Assembly: GCA_038064395.1 (NCBI GenBank) | Contig: JBBTTE010000003.1 | Span: 434,001 to 498,000, forward strand | Source: JBBTTE01 sp038064395 | GTDB taxonomy: Bacteria; Patescibacteriota; Saccharimonadia; Saccharimonadales; UBA4665 | DNA length: 64,000 bases | Reading direction: 5' to 3' | Shown: in pieces, positions 17,672 through 25,868 of the stretch | How the letters are laid out: each line of letters begins with the position of its first letter | How positions within the stretch are numbered: the first letter of the stretch is position 1 | The notes under the pieces: model-generated | Told to the model about the DNA's origin: nothing | Seen by the model: only the letters and a program-made list of their open reading frames with translations | Databases searched by the model: none | Translations under genes and position numbers: made by a program

Positions 17672-18811
17672 ATGCAGATCAGTTCCAACCCCTCACTTAC
17701 ATTCGATGACGTTCTACTTAAACCCGGTTATGCCGGGTTTTCTCGTTCAGACATCGACACCAGCACTCAATTAACTCGCAATATTAAGCTCAAAGCACCA
17801 CTAGTGTCCGCTCCAATGGACACTGTAACAGAGAGTAAGCTAGCTATCGCTCTTGGTGAATTCGGCGGTATTGGTATCATTCACCGTAACCTAACTATTG
17901 AAGATCAGGCGGCCGAAGTCGCCAAGGTCAAAGCTGCAGGTCAGCTAGTTGGTGCCGCTGTTGGATCTAGCCCTGGTTACGAGAAGCGCGTTGAAGCTCT
18001 AGTTACCGCTGGCGTCGATGTTATTATTGTCGATTCGGCTCACGGTTACGCCAAGTATGTTATCGAAGCTCTCGAGCACATCAAGAAGCATCACAAGGTA
18101 GATGTCATTGCTGGCAACATTGCTACCGCCGAAGGCGCTGAGGCGTTGATCAAGGCTGGTGCTGACGGCTTGCGCGTGGGAATGGGCCCAGGTGCTATTT
18201 GTACCACCCGCATAGTCTCAGGCATGGGTGTACCCCAGCTAACGGCCATTATCGAATCTGCTGAGGCTGCCAAGAAGCATGGCGTACCAGTTATTGCCGA
18301 CGGCGGCATTAATTACTTCGGTGACATCACCAAGGCTCTAGCTGCCGGTGCTTCATCGGTCATGATGGGTCGTTTATTTGCTGCTACCGAGGAGTCCCCA
18401 GGCGATGTGGTTGAATTCACCAAGGAAGAAGTGCCTCGTCGATTCCAGAGCATCGTCAACGGTTCTGCTAAGTATAAGTTCAAGGCTTACCGTGGCATGG
18501 GCTCAATTGGAGCCATGGAGCGTGGCAAGAAGATTAGTTCCGAGGACGAATTCCACGGCAAGAGCTACAGCAACAAGAGCATACTGATCGCCGAAGGTGT
18601 CGAAGGTCTAGTGCCTTGCACCGGTGATCTAGCTACTGTTGCCGGTGCTATGATCGAAGGTATTCGCTCTGGCTTCTACTACGTAGGTGCCAAGTCAATT
18701 GATGAACTATGGGACACGGCCGTCTTGCAGCGCATCACAACTGCCTCGTTGAGCGAAAGCCACCCGCATGACCTCTTCGTTACTGAAGCAGGCAACTCTT
18801 ACCCAAGCTAG
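17672..18811 (+). CDS. guaB: IMP dehydrogenase lacking CBS domains
   Basis: Oxidises IMP to XMP with NAD, the committed step to GMP. The 379-residue TIM barrel has the active-site loop GPGAICTTR with Cys177, the phosphate loop IADGGI and VMMGRLFAA, and the flap YRGMGSIGAMERG that separates IMPDH from GMP reductase. The Bateman (CBS pair) module normally inserted after about residue 75 is absent: HRNLTIEDQ runs straight on into the barrel. The enzyme should therefore lack CBS-mediated ATP/GTP control. It has its own strong promoter. Confidence 0.93.
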   Translation: MQISSNPSLTFDDVLLKPGYAGFSRSDIDTSTQLTRNIKLKAPLVSAPMDTVTESKLAIALGEFGGIGIIHRNLTIEDQAAEVAKVKAAGQLVGAAVGSSPGYEKRVEALVTAGVDVIIVDSAHGYAKYVIEALEHIKKHHKVDVIAGNIATAEGAEALIKAGADGLRVGMGPGAICTTRIVSGMGVPQLTAIIESAEAAKKHGVPVIADGGINYFGDITKALAAGASSVMMGRLFAATEESPGDVVEFTKEEVPRRFQSIVNGSAKYKFKAYRGMGSIGAMERGKKISSEDEFHGKSYSNKSILIAEGVEGLVPCTGDLATVAGAMIEGIRSGFYYVGAKSIDELWDTAVLQRITTASLSESHPHDLFVTEAGNSYPS

Positions 18812-18814
18812 GTA

Positions 18815-18882
18815 CGGGACATTTTGGATTATTCGCCCTCTGGCACAAGACGGCCGTCGGGCGAGTAATGCAAAACATCCCG
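18815..18882. repeat. Long imperfect inverted repeat between guaB and FKBP gene
   Basis: The 24-base arms at 18815-18838 and 18859-18882 pair at 20 of 24 positions (plus one G-U), around a 20-base loop. Inner pairing includes TCGCCC with GGGCGA. No T run follows, so it is not a standard terminator. It may block read-through or protect the guaB 3' end from decay, or form a cruciform. Confidence 0.6.
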
Positions 18883-18928
18883 ACACTAAGCTGGTAATGT
18901 ATACTATTAGAAAATAACAGGAGGAAAA

Positions 18929-19465
18929 ATGGCTACCACAAAGCAACGAGTTATCGCTGGGTTTTTTGCAGGATTGTTCCTGTTCACATCATCAGCGCTA
19001 ACAATCGGAGTTATTTATCAAATGGTTCAAGACGGCAAGAAGCCGTCCAGCGCCACTACACCAATTAATCAGGAGGCAAAAGTGGAGAACAAACTACAAG
19101 GCACACAACTAACTGGCTTTACGCCAACACCAGCTATCGCTAAGCTCGAGGCTGTCGACACTACACCTGGTACGGGCACCGAGGTTAAGGCGGGCGCAAC
19201 TGTTACTGTTGATTACACTGGTGCCGTAGCAGCCACTGGTGTTATCTTCCAGAGCTCCAAAGACACAGGTCAACCAGTATCCTTCCCGCTTAGTGGCGTG
19301 ATCGCTGGCTGGTCGCAAGGTATTCCTGGCATGAAAGAGGGCGGAACTCGTCGTTTGTTGATCCCAGCCGCTCTAGCTTACGGTGCGAACCCACCAGCTG
19401 GATCAGGCATACCAGCCAACGCTGATCTGGTATTCGATGTTACTTTGCACTCTATTTCGAAATAA
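18929..19465 (+). CDS. FKBP-type peptidyl-prolyl isomerase, exported
   Basis: 178 residues. An N-terminal hydrophobic anchor (about 9-31, GFFAGLFLFTSSALTIGVIY) and a low-complexity linker precede a single FKBP domain (about 75-178) with the conserved VDYTGAV, FPLSGVIAGWSQGIPGMKEGG and LAYG blocks. It should assist folding of secreted or membrane proteins outside the cytoplasm. It has one of the best ribosome sites in the window (AGGAGG seven bases before the ATG) and a TATACT -10 at 18900-18905, so this is a leadered message. Confidence 0.92.
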   Translation: MATTKQRVIAGFFAGLFLFTSSALTIGVIYQMVQDGKKPSSATTPINQEAKVENKLQGTQLTGFTPTPAIAKLEAVDTTPGTGTEVKAGATVTVDYTGAVAATGVIFQSSKDTGQPVSFPLSGVIAGWSQGIPGMKEGGTRRLLIPAALAYGANPPAGSGIPANADLVFDVTLHSISK

Positions 19466-19511
19466 TAAGCTTATAGAGGCAAACGTATTAAAAAACACAA
19501 TATATAGTGTC

Positions 19512-19540
19512 TTGAATTTTACGTAAGCGCTATATATAAT
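19512..19540 (+). promoter_or_regulatory. Promoter of the glutaredoxin-trxB leader
   Basis: TTGAAT (19512-19517), a 17-bp spacer and TATAAT (19535-19540) predict a start near 19547, about 120 bases before the coding start. That is far longer than the zero-to-few-base leaders predicted for most genes here. Confidence 0.75.
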
Positions 19541-19570
19541 CATGCATACAGTCAGATATTGTTCTGAACT

Positions 19571-19663
19571 AGAGCATTAAACAAAATAAAAAAGCGTTAG
19601 GAAAACGACTGTAGCCGTACCCGAGAGACACGGCGGTGGTTCTAGCGCTCTAAACGAGGGAGA
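19571..19663 (+). ncRNA. Structured 5' leader, candidate ykkC-like riboswitch
   Basis: GCGTTAG (19594-19600) pairs with CTAGCGC (19642-19648), enclosing a hairpin of GCCGT (19614-19618) with ACGGC (19630-19634). Outside these, AGAGC (19571-19575) can pair with GCTCT (19647-19651). The ordered motifs CCGAGAG, ACACGG, then a TAAAC loop and GGAGA resemble the conserved core of the ykkC riboswitch superfamily (guanidine, ppGpp, PRPP, ADP classes) as I remember it. The terminal GGAG is also the ribosome site, so control would be translational. Structure is seen; class and ligand are inference. Confidence 0.4.
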
Positions 19664-19668
19664 CCAAT

Positions 19669-19917
19669 ATGGTCAAAAACATCACTATCTTCACTACCAA
19701 CACCTGCGGCTATTGCGGCATGGTCAAGAAGTATCTCGGTGCCAAAGGCATGAGCTACGAAGAAGTTAACCTCGACGATCATCCTCACCGCCAAGCCGAA
19801 GCCTTGGAGATGTCTGGTGCAATGACAGTGCCTGTCACCGTTGTTACCAAGACAGATGATTCTCAAGAAGTAATTGTCGGTTACAACCTAGCCAAGTTAG
19901 CTCCTGCGGTAGCCTAA
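19669..19917 (+). CDS. Glutaredoxin-like (NrdH/Grx) redox protein
   Basis: An 82-residue thioredoxin-fold protein with the CGYC dithiol (Cys13, Cys16) and the cis-Pro motif TVPVTVV. It should pass electrons from the adjacent thioredoxin reductase to a target such as ribonucleotide reductase or oxidised thiols. No separate thioredoxin is present in the window. GGAG lies six bases before the ATG inside a structured leader. It is co-transcribed with trxB nine bases downstream. NrdH-redoxin is likelier than glutathione-dependent glutaredoxin, because NrdH proteins pair with trxB. Confidence 0.88.
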   Translation: MVKNITIFTTNTCGYCGMVKKYLGAKGMSYEEVNLDDHPHRQAEALEMSGAMTVPVTVVTKTDDSQEVIVGYNLAKLAPAVA

Positions 19918-19926
19918 ACCCCGAGT

Positions 19927-20886
19927 ATGGCCGAACCCAAAGCTATCCCCCAGCATGACGTAGTCATAGTTGGCGCTGGGCCTGCTGCTCTGACAGCGGC
20001 TATCTATACGACTCGCGAAGACATCGATACGCTGATATTTGAGCGTGGAGTTGTCGGCGGCTTAGCTGCGGTTACGGATATGATCGATAACTATCCTGGC
20101 TTCCCAGAAGGCGTAGATGGCATATCATTGGCTGATCAGCTACAGAAGCAGGCTGAGCGCTTTGGTGCGGTAATTGAGCTGGGCGAGGTAACGGCTATAC
20201 ATGACGAAGGAGAACTTAAGCGACTCGAGACTACTAGTGGTGATATCCACGCTCGTGCTGTTCTGATCGCTACAGGCTCAGATTATAAGAAGATCGGCGT
20301 ACCTGGCGAAGAAGAGTATTACGCCCGTGGTGTTCACTATTGTGCCACCTGTGACGGTGCCTTTTACCGCGACAAGAAGCTAGTCGTTGTCGGCGGCGGC
20401 AACTCGGCTATTCAAGAAGCGATCTTCTTGACCCGCTTCGCAACTCACATTGATCTGTTGGTGCGTTCGACTATCAAGGCTAGCGATGTCTTGCAGCACG
20501 AGCTCGACGAATACGTTAAACAGGGCAAGGTAACCGTTCACCTCAACACAACTACAGATGAGATTGTTGGCAAAGATAAGTTTGTAACCAAAGTCGTTGG
20601 CACCAAAGACGGCAAGAAGGTCGACTTTGTGACCGATGGTGTGTTTGTCTTTGTTGGTCTGCTACCCAACTCGCAGTTCCTTGAGCCAACACCTATTAAG
20701 CTCGACGAGATCGGCTTTGTTATCACAGATCAACATTTGCAAACAACTATGCGCGGCGTCTTCGCAGCCGGTGACATCCGTTGCGGCGCTACTATGCAGA
20801 TCGCCAGTGCAGCCGGTGAAGGCGCTACTGCTGCTCTCAAGATTCGCGAATACCTCGAAGGTCGTTTGCACCCAGTTCAGAACTAA
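19927..20886 (+). CDS. trxB: Thioredoxin reductase
   Basis: A 319-residue flavoenzyme that reduces thioredoxin-like proteins with NADPH. It has an N-terminal FAD motif (VIVGAGPAALTAA), the redox-active CATC at Cys139/Cys142, a second nucleotide-binding motif (VVVGGGNSAIQEA) and the C-terminal FAD motif GVFAAGDIR. Full length. It follows the CGYC redox protein in one operon, which makes that protein its probable substrate. Its stop overlaps the convergent flavin reductase gene by four bases. Confidence 0.96.
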   Translation: MAEPKAIPQHDVVIVGAGPAALTAAIYTTREDIDTLIFERGVVGGLAAVTDMIDNYPGFPEGVDGISLADQLQKQAERFGAVIELGEVTAIHDEGELKRLETTSGDIHARAVLIATGSDYKKIGVPGEEEYYARGVHYCATCDGAFYRDKKLVVVGGGNSAIQEAIFLTRFATHIDLLVRSTIKASDVLQHELDEYVKQGKVTVHLNTTTDEIVGKDKFVTKVVGTKDGKKVDFVTDGVFVFVGLLPNSQFLEPTPIKLDEIGFVITDQHLQTTMRGVFAAGDIRCGATMQIASAAGEGATAALKIREYLEGRLHPVQN

Positions 20887-21587
20887 ACGGTTGTGTAATT
20901 AGGGAAGAAGTCCAAGACAAGTTGCTTGCCTTTGATACCTTGCTTCTTGAGGTCGTTCTCTAGTGTCTCCACCATCGGCTCGGGACCTGAAATATAGATC
21001 AGTGTGTCTTCGGTCGGCTTCTGTGTTCCGAGTATGAAGTCAGCTGTAATGCGGCCTCGCTCGCCACCCCATGACGCAGATGGCTGCCCAACAATTATTG
21101 TTGGGTTTACGTTGGCAGCATCGAAGGTTGGTTGGAATATAATCTCTTCTTCGCTGCCGACGGCGTAAAGAAGCTTAATTGGACGCTCCTCGCCAGTCGA
21201 CGCCAGCCAAGTCAGAATGCTGTGAAATGGCGTAATACCGATACCACCAGCCACAAATATAAGAGGTGTTTGCACGAGCTTAGGCAGGACGAAGTCGCCC
21301 ATTACATCGCTCATAAGCAACTCTGTGCCCATAGGCAGCCCAAAAAGGGTCCGCTTGAAGCTACTGCTCTTATCGCCAGCGAACTTGGTAGTAATGCTAA
21401 GAAGATCTTGGGTCGGCGAAGAGGAGAGAGTAAACCAATGCTTGATACCACGCATGTCTGGGTTGTCATGCGCAGCAGTTAGTTCTATGAACTGACCAGC
21501 TGTGTAGCGAACAGGCTTCTCAGCCTTGAAGAAGAACGTCGTGATATTCGAGGCCTCATCCTGTTTGTGATCCAAAACAACCTTCAT
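20883..21587 (-). CDS. Ferredoxin-NADP reductase-like flavin oxidoreductase
   Basis: A 234-residue FAD/NAD(P)-binding module of the ferredoxin reductase superfamily. It has an FAD-binding beta-barrel (HWFTLSSSP in place of the usual RxYS/T), a pyridine-nucleotide half with VAGGIGITPFHSIL and YISGPEPMVETL, and a C-terminal FFPNY. No [2Fe-2S] or globin domain is fused, so the electron partner is unknown. TAGACT ends six bases before the ATG. It faces trxB, which may be chance or may reflect a redox neighbourhood. Confidence 0.88.
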   Translation of the reverse strand: MKVVLDHKQDEASNITTFFFKAEKPVRYTAGQFIELTAAHDNPDMRGIKHWFTLSSSPTQDLLSITTKFAGDKSSSFKRTLFGLPMGTELLMSDVMGDFVLPKLVQTPLIFVAGGIGITPFHSILTWLASTGEERPIKLLYAVGSEEEIIFQPTFDAANVNPTIIVGQPSASWGGERGRITADFILGTQKPTEDTLIYISGPEPMVETLENDLKKQGIKGKQLVLDFFPNYTTV

Positions 21588-21613
21588 ACTACCAGTCTAA
21601 CAGATTGCAGAGG

Positions 21614-22282
21614 TTACTTTTCGAATAGGTCGGGGTAGTCGGTGACTATGGCTGCAAGTCCATGCTTTTGCCATTTGGCAGCCTGCTTGGGATTGTTGAC
21701 GGTATAAGCGCCAAGCCTGTAGCCGCTGCGTGTCATTTGTCTTATAAAACCCCACCACAGCCAGCGTTGATTCATTAGAATGTGCGCTGTACCAAGTTGT
21801 CTGGCTCGTCGGCTAGCCCGTACGCCGCTCCATTTTTCTAGAACTGTGACCATAATCTCTGGCAAGCCCTCGCGGATATTAAGTAGTATGGATTGATCAA
21901 AAGAAGAAATTCTAAAATCTTCGGGCTGCCAACCCTTGTCTAGATGGTCTTGAATAATCTTAATGATTGGTTTGGTTGGCTCATTTGGTTTGATTTCTAC
22001 ATAGATCGGCACAGCGCGGTTAATAGTCGTAAGGGCTTGCTCGAAGGTGGCTAGGTCTGCTTTGTGTTCTAAGAGATAGGGATACGAGTGATCTTCTATC
22101 ATGTGTTTGTCGCCATTGGGATCAAGCAAGTATGGGTCATGGTGGGCAATGACGACGCCATCACGACATACTCTAACGTCGAGCTCAATCATGTCGACAC
22201 GATGTTCAAGAGCTTTTTGGAAGCTTTTTATGGTGTTTTCGGGGGCAAGGCCGCGGGCGCCACGGTGACCGATGATCTTCAT
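21614..22282 (-). CDS. Glycerophosphodiester phosphodiesterase
   Basis: A 222-residue GDPD-family TIM barrel. It cleaves glycerophosphodiesters to glycerol-3-phosphate and an alcohol. The N-terminal IGHRGARGLAPENT, the metal-binding ELDVRVCRDGVVIAHHDPYL and the C-terminal YTVNNPKQAAKW blocks are all present. No signal peptide is present, so it is cytoplasmic and probably used for lipid salvage. TACACT lies eight bases before the start. Its promoter overlaps that of the divergent pyrophosphatase gene. Confidence 0.93.
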   Translation of the reverse strand: MKIIGHRGARGLAPENTIKSFQKALEHRVDMIELDVRVCRDGVVIAHHDPYLLDPNGDKHMIEDHSYPYLLEHKADLATFEQALTTINRAVPIYVEIKPNEPTKPIIKIIQDHLDKGWQPEDFRISSFDQSILLNIREGLPEIMVTVLEKWSGVRASRRARQLGTAHILMNQRWLWWGFIRQMTRSGYRLGAYTVNNPKQAAKWQKHGLAAIVTDYPDLFEK

Positions 22283-22325
22283 ATGGTCTTAGTGTACAAT
22301 ATTGTTAAAGATAAGGAGTAAGCAA

Positions 22326-22856
22326 GTGCCAGACTTTAACCAAGTATTAGAACCAGGTGATTATCAGAACGGCACGGTTAATACCGTGGTCGAGATTCCA
22401 GAGGGCAGTATTCTTAAGATTGAATGGGATCGCAACCGCGCAGCTTTCATGCTCGATAGGGTTGAGCCAGCTATCTACGCTAAGCCAGTTAACTACGGTT
22501 TCATTCCTCAGACCCTCGATGGCGATGGCGATGAACTCGATACCTTGGTTGTCTGTGCTGAGCCGATTCCAACTGGTGTATGGCTAGAGACCAAAATCAT
22601 TGGCATTATGAACTTCGAAGATGACGGCGACATGGATCACAAAATCGTTGTCGTACCAGCTGATGACCGAGATACTGGCGATAGCATCAACAGTCTTGAT
22701 GATCTGGGTGAACGTTGGAAGCAAAAAGTTGCCGAGCACTTCAATCACTACAAAGATCTTAAGAAGCCAGGTGTCACAAAAGTCGAAGGCTGGGGTGATG
22801 CCGAAGCTGCCAAAGTTGTCATTGCCGAATCCATAGAGCGTTACAAGAACCAGTAG
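22326..22856 (+). CDS. ppa: Inorganic pyrophosphatase (family I)
   Basis: Hydrolyses pyrophosphate made by biosynthetic reactions. A 176-residue family I enzyme with EIPEGSILKIEWDR, YGFIPQTLDGDGDELD (metal-binding Asp cluster) and VVPADDRD. The start is taken as GTG 22326 because AAGGAG lies seven bases upstream. The upstream TTG at 22302 lies between the TACAAT -10 (22295-22300) and the expected transcription start. It is followed after one base by a Nudix gene, forming a phosphate-hydrolase operon of ppa and two Nudix genes. Confidence 0.95.
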   Translation: MPDFNQVLEPGDYQNGTVNTVVEIPEGSILKIEWDRNRAAFMLDRVEPAIYAKPVNYGFIPQTLDGDGDELDTLVVCAEPIPTGVWLETKIIGIMNFEDDGDMDHKIVVVPADDRDTGDSINSLDDLGERWKQKVAEHFNHYKDLKKPGVTKVEGWGDAEAAKVVIAESIERYKNQ

Positions 22857-22857
22857 A

Positions 22858-23448
22858 ATGAAGAAGATCGTCCCAGAAGATAGCGTTTTGATCCCCCAGC
22901 AGGCTGTAAAAGCTTTCGGTGGTCAGATCTTTGATGTTTATCAATGGTCGCAAACGATGTTTGATGATTCCGAGGCAACTTTTGAGATGCTCAAAAGACC
23001 CGATACCGTGACGGTAATGTGTGTCGTCGACGACAAAGTTCTGGTGATAGACGAGCAGCAGCCTCATGTTGGCGAGCGACGCAGCTTCCCGGGCGGTCGG
23101 GTTGATCCAACAGATCTGAGTGTTGAAGCTGCGATTAGTCGTGAAGTCTTGGAAGAGACGGGCTATAGCTTCAATAACTGGCGATTGGTCAAGGTTTGGC
23201 AGCCTCATAACAAGATGGAATGGTTTATATATCTGTTCTTGGCGTGGGATGTAGCGAGCAAAATCGAGCCTAACCTAGACGTTGGCGAAAAAATAACCGT
23301 GCAGAACCTGTCATTCAACGAGCTAAAAGAGCTTGTGATTAACAAATCTGGCTACTTAGGCGAAAGCACCACGATATTCGAAGATTTAGACAATCTCGAT
23401 CAGCTCCTAGCCTTGCCAGAATTCAAAGGAAAGGTGATTGACGTATGA
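22858..23448 (+). CDS. Nudix hydrolase
   Basis: A 196-residue Nudix-fold protein with a good Nudix box (GGRVDPTDLSVEAAISREVLEETGY). It removes a nucleoside-diphosphate-linked moiety; ADP-ribose, (d)NTP or coenzyme substrates are all possible. The flanking residues resemble ADP-sugar-type Nudix proteins (VMCVVDDKVLVIDEQQPHVGERRSFPGG). It lies between ppa and a second Nudix gene, which overlaps it by four bases, so all three are coupled. Confidence 0.9.
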   Translation: MKKIVPEDSVLIPQQAVKAFGGQIFDVYQWSQTMFDDSEATFEMLKRPDTVTVMCVVDDKVLVIDEQQPHVGERRSFPGGRVDPTDLSVEAAISREVLEETGYSFNNWRLVKVWQPHNKMEWFIYLFLAWDVASKIEPNLDVGEKITVQNLSFNELKELVINKSGYLGESTTIFEDLDNLDQLLALPEFKGKVIDV

Positions 23449-24008
23449 GTCAGAAGAAACCAGCAAGCGTAGTCTTCAGCGGCAAAATTGGCCAAGTCGT
23501 GCACACTGAACAGCCTGACGGCCGAGTCTTCGAGCACTTCCTAAGACCTCCTGGTACCAGAATTGTGGTCGTTTCTCCCGAAGGCAAAATTCTTATCACC
23601 AAAGAACATCGTCTTGAGACTGGCAATGTTGACCTAAGGCTCCCTGGCGGCAAAGTACGCGACAACGTGGCTACCTACAATGAGCTTATTGAGAGCGGCG
23701 AAGATATCATCGAAGCTGCAAAACAGGCTGCTATCAAAGAAACACTTGAGGAGACTGGTCTTATTGTAGAAAACATTAAGATGTTAACTATGGCCAACGC
23801 CGGTGCGACAGTTGAATGGGACCTTTACTACTTCTTGGTAGACAAGTATCGTGAAAATCCTAGTGGTCAAGAGCTTGAGCTAGGCGAAGACATCGAAGTT
23901 ACTTGGATGACACCAGCAGAAATCGAGCAAGCTATTGCTGACGGAAACATGCAGGAGTGGCGAACCGTAGGCGTTCTGCTCGGACTAGTCCTACCCAAGC
24001 TTACATAG
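23445..24008 (+). CDS. Nudix hydrolase with expanded Nudix box
   Basis: 187 residues with a Nudix fold. The box is unusual: LPGGKV is separated by about 20 extra residues (RDNVATYNELIESGEDI) from the helix AAKQAAIKETLEETGL, and the usual REUxEE reads KETLEE. The catalytic glutamates are kept, so it should still be active. The insertion may shape substrate choice. The start codon overlaps the preceding Nudix gene (ATGA). The last eight bases overlap the convergent unknown gene. Confidence 0.85.
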   Translation: MSQKKPASVVFSGKIGQVVHTEQPDGRVFEHFLRPPGTRIVVVSPEGKILITKEHRLETGNVDLRLPGGKVRDNVATYNELIESGEDIIEAAKQAAIKETLEETGLIVENIKMLTMANAGATVEWDLYYFLVDKYRENPSGQELELGEDIEVTWMTPAEIEQAIADGNMQEWRTVGVLLGLVLPKLT

Positions 24009-24708
24009 ATTCTCTGGCGATGTACAAATCGACCAGTAGTTTTTGTATTTTTTTCTCGTTGCTTTCACGATCGTTTGAATTGAGCTTTAAGACATCCTTC
24101 TCTAAAGACCCAAATTGATGGAGGTAGAGTGCAATAAATGCTAGTTCTTCTTGGCGGTTTTCGCTATTAATCTCGAATAAGTCTTGCGGGTCTACGTCAA
24201 CCATGTAGATGGCAGGCTGTGTATTACCAGCAGTTTTGCCATAAACCAATTGCCTAAGGCTCAAATCTGCGATATATAATCCATCCCTTTTAATCATTGA
24301 ACGATAGTACTCTAGTATAGAATCGTAAGCTTCTTGGGCAACTGCTTGATGCTCGTCGCTTATGCCCTGCTGAAACGATGCTCCTTCAACTCTGTTAGCA
24401 GCCACAAACCAAGTGTCTTTACCTTTGTCGTCGGTTTCATGTGCAAAACTTATAGCCGGAGGGTGAATAGCGTAAGCATCACTAAGATGAAACAGCGCCT
24501 CTGTATAGTCGCCAAGATGTAATGAAGCATCTTTACCCGATTCAGGCGATGCATAGTCTCCAGACCTAATGATTAGATCTGGATTTGAACCAAGAGTCCA
24601 TAGATGATCTTCTTGCGCAGACAAAGCAGCCAAATTGGTGCGCTTGAATTCACTGGGGATTAGGGGCTCGCCAAAGGCTTCTTGACCCAGTTCGTAAGGC
24701 TGAAACAT
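24001..24708 (-). CDS. Unknown protein, weakly kinase-like
   Basis: A 235-residue soluble protein I cannot assign. The segment GLYIADLSLRQLVYG, followed after a loop by IYMVDVDPQDLF, resembles the catalytic-loop and DFG order of protein-kinase-like or aminoglycoside-phosphotransferase folds, but the invariant residues are not clear. TATAAT ends six bases before the ATG, with TTGACA slightly further upstream. A phosphotransferase-like fold is a guess from spacing only. Confidence 0.6.
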   Translation of the reverse strand: MFQPYELGQEAFGEPLIPSEFKRTNLAALSAQEDHLWTLGSNPDLIIRSGDYASPESGKDASLHLGDYTEALFHLSDAYAIHPPAISFAHETDDKGKDTWFVAANRVEGASFQQGISDEHQAVAQEAYDSILEYYRSMIKRDGLYIADLSLRQLVYGKTAGNTQPAIYMVDVDPQDLFEINSENRQEELAFIALYLHQFGSLEKDVLKLNSNDRESNEKKIQKLLVDLYIARESM

Positions 24709-24841
24709 TGCTATATTATACCATATATGTCAACAATCTCAACCAATTCAGTACGTTAAGCATACTTGAAGGTTGCGTATGTGGCCATAAGCTTTTAGAA
24801 TGTAGACATAAGCGTTAAAATACAATAACAAAAGGAGTTGC

Positions 24842-25864
24842 ATGAAGACACGAGTGGCAATCAATGGCTTTGGACGAATTGGACGGAACGCATTTAAGGT
24901 AGCTTTTGAGCGATCTGACCTAGAGGTTGTAGCGATCAACGATCTTACAGATACGAAGACTCTGGCGCACCTGCTGAAGCATGACAGCAACTACGGTACT
25001 TACGCTCAAGAAGTGGGCTTTGACGACAAAGGAATTATTGTCGACGGCAAGCATATTCTAGTGCTAGCTGAGAAAGATCCAGCTACTCTTCCGTGGGGCG
25101 AACACAAGGTTGACGTAGTTATTGAATCTACTGGCTTCTTCGTTGATCCTGCCAAGGCTCGGGCTCACATAGATGCTGGCGCCAAGAAGGTTGTGCTGAG
25201 CGCTCCAGCTAAGGGTGAAGGGGCTACCACCGTAGTCCTGGGTGTTAATGAAGACGAACTTGAGACATCGACTGACATAATAAGCAACGCCTCCTGCACA
25301 ACTAACTGTATTACACCCGTTGCTGCTGTTATCGAGAGCGAGTTTGGTATTGATAAGGCTATGATGACCACCGTTCACAGCTACACAGCTAGTCAGAAAC
25401 TTCAAGATGCACCTGCTAAGGACTTGCGCGAGGCTCGCAACGCAGCTGAGAACATTGTTCCAACCACTACTGGTGCATCAAAAGCGGCTGGTCTGGCTCT
25501 GCCTGCCTTGCAAGGTATCTTCGGTGGTATGTCGGTTCGCGTACCGACCCCAGTTGTTTCGCTCAGTGACTTCGTAATAATCACTAAGAAGCCAGTTACT
25601 GTTGAAGCTGTTAATGCCGCCTTCAAGAAGGCTGCTAAGGAGCCTTTCTACCAAGGTATACTTGATGTTTCTGAGGAGCCGCTTGTGAGCAGTGATTATA
25701 TTGGCAACAGCCACAGCTGTATTGTTGACCTTCTGCTAACCGCGGTAGTAGGTGACAACATGCTCAAGGTAGTTGCTTGGTACGACAATGAGTGGGGTTA
25801 TAGCAACCGTTTGGTTGAAGTTGTAGCCGACACCGGCCGACTGCTTCACAGCAAGAAGGACTAA
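24842..25864 (+). CDS. gap: Glyceraldehyde-3-phosphate dehydrogenase (type I)
   Basis: Converts glyceraldehyde-3-phosphate to 1,3-bisphosphoglycerate with NAD. The 340-residue enzyme has an N-terminal NGFGRIGRN Rossmann motif, NDLTD after beta-2 (the NAD-preferring Asp type), the active-site SNASCTTNC with Cys152, the partner His in TTVHSYT, and WYDNEWGYSNR near the end. Leadered: TACAAT at 24821-24826 and AAGGAG at 24832-24837. It opens a carbon-metabolism run followed by rpiB, rpe, transketolase and aldolase genes. Confidence 0.97.
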   Translation: MKTRVAINGFGRIGRNAFKVAFERSDLEVVAINDLTDTKTLAHLLKHDSNYGTYAQEVGFDDKGIIVDGKHILVLAEKDPATLPWGEHKVDVVIESTGFFVDPAKARAHIDAGAKKVVLSAPAKGEGATTVVLGVNEDELETSTDIISNASCTTNCITPVAAVIESEFGIDKAMMTTVHSYTASQKLQDAPAKDLREARNAAENIVPTTTGASKAAGLALPALQGIFGGMSVRVPTPVVSLSDFVIITKKPVTVEAVNAAFKKAAKEPFYQGILDVSEEPLVSSDYIGNSHSCIVDLLLTAVVGDNMLKVVAWYDNEWGYSNRLVEVVADTGRLLHSKKD

Positions 25865-25868
25865 ACTT

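Noticed and set aside
19547..19668. Guanidine-III, fluoride, c-di-GMP or SRP-type RNA identity for the leader
   Set aside because: The conserved strings of those classes, as I remember them, are absent; only the ykkC-like motif order fits, and that weakly.
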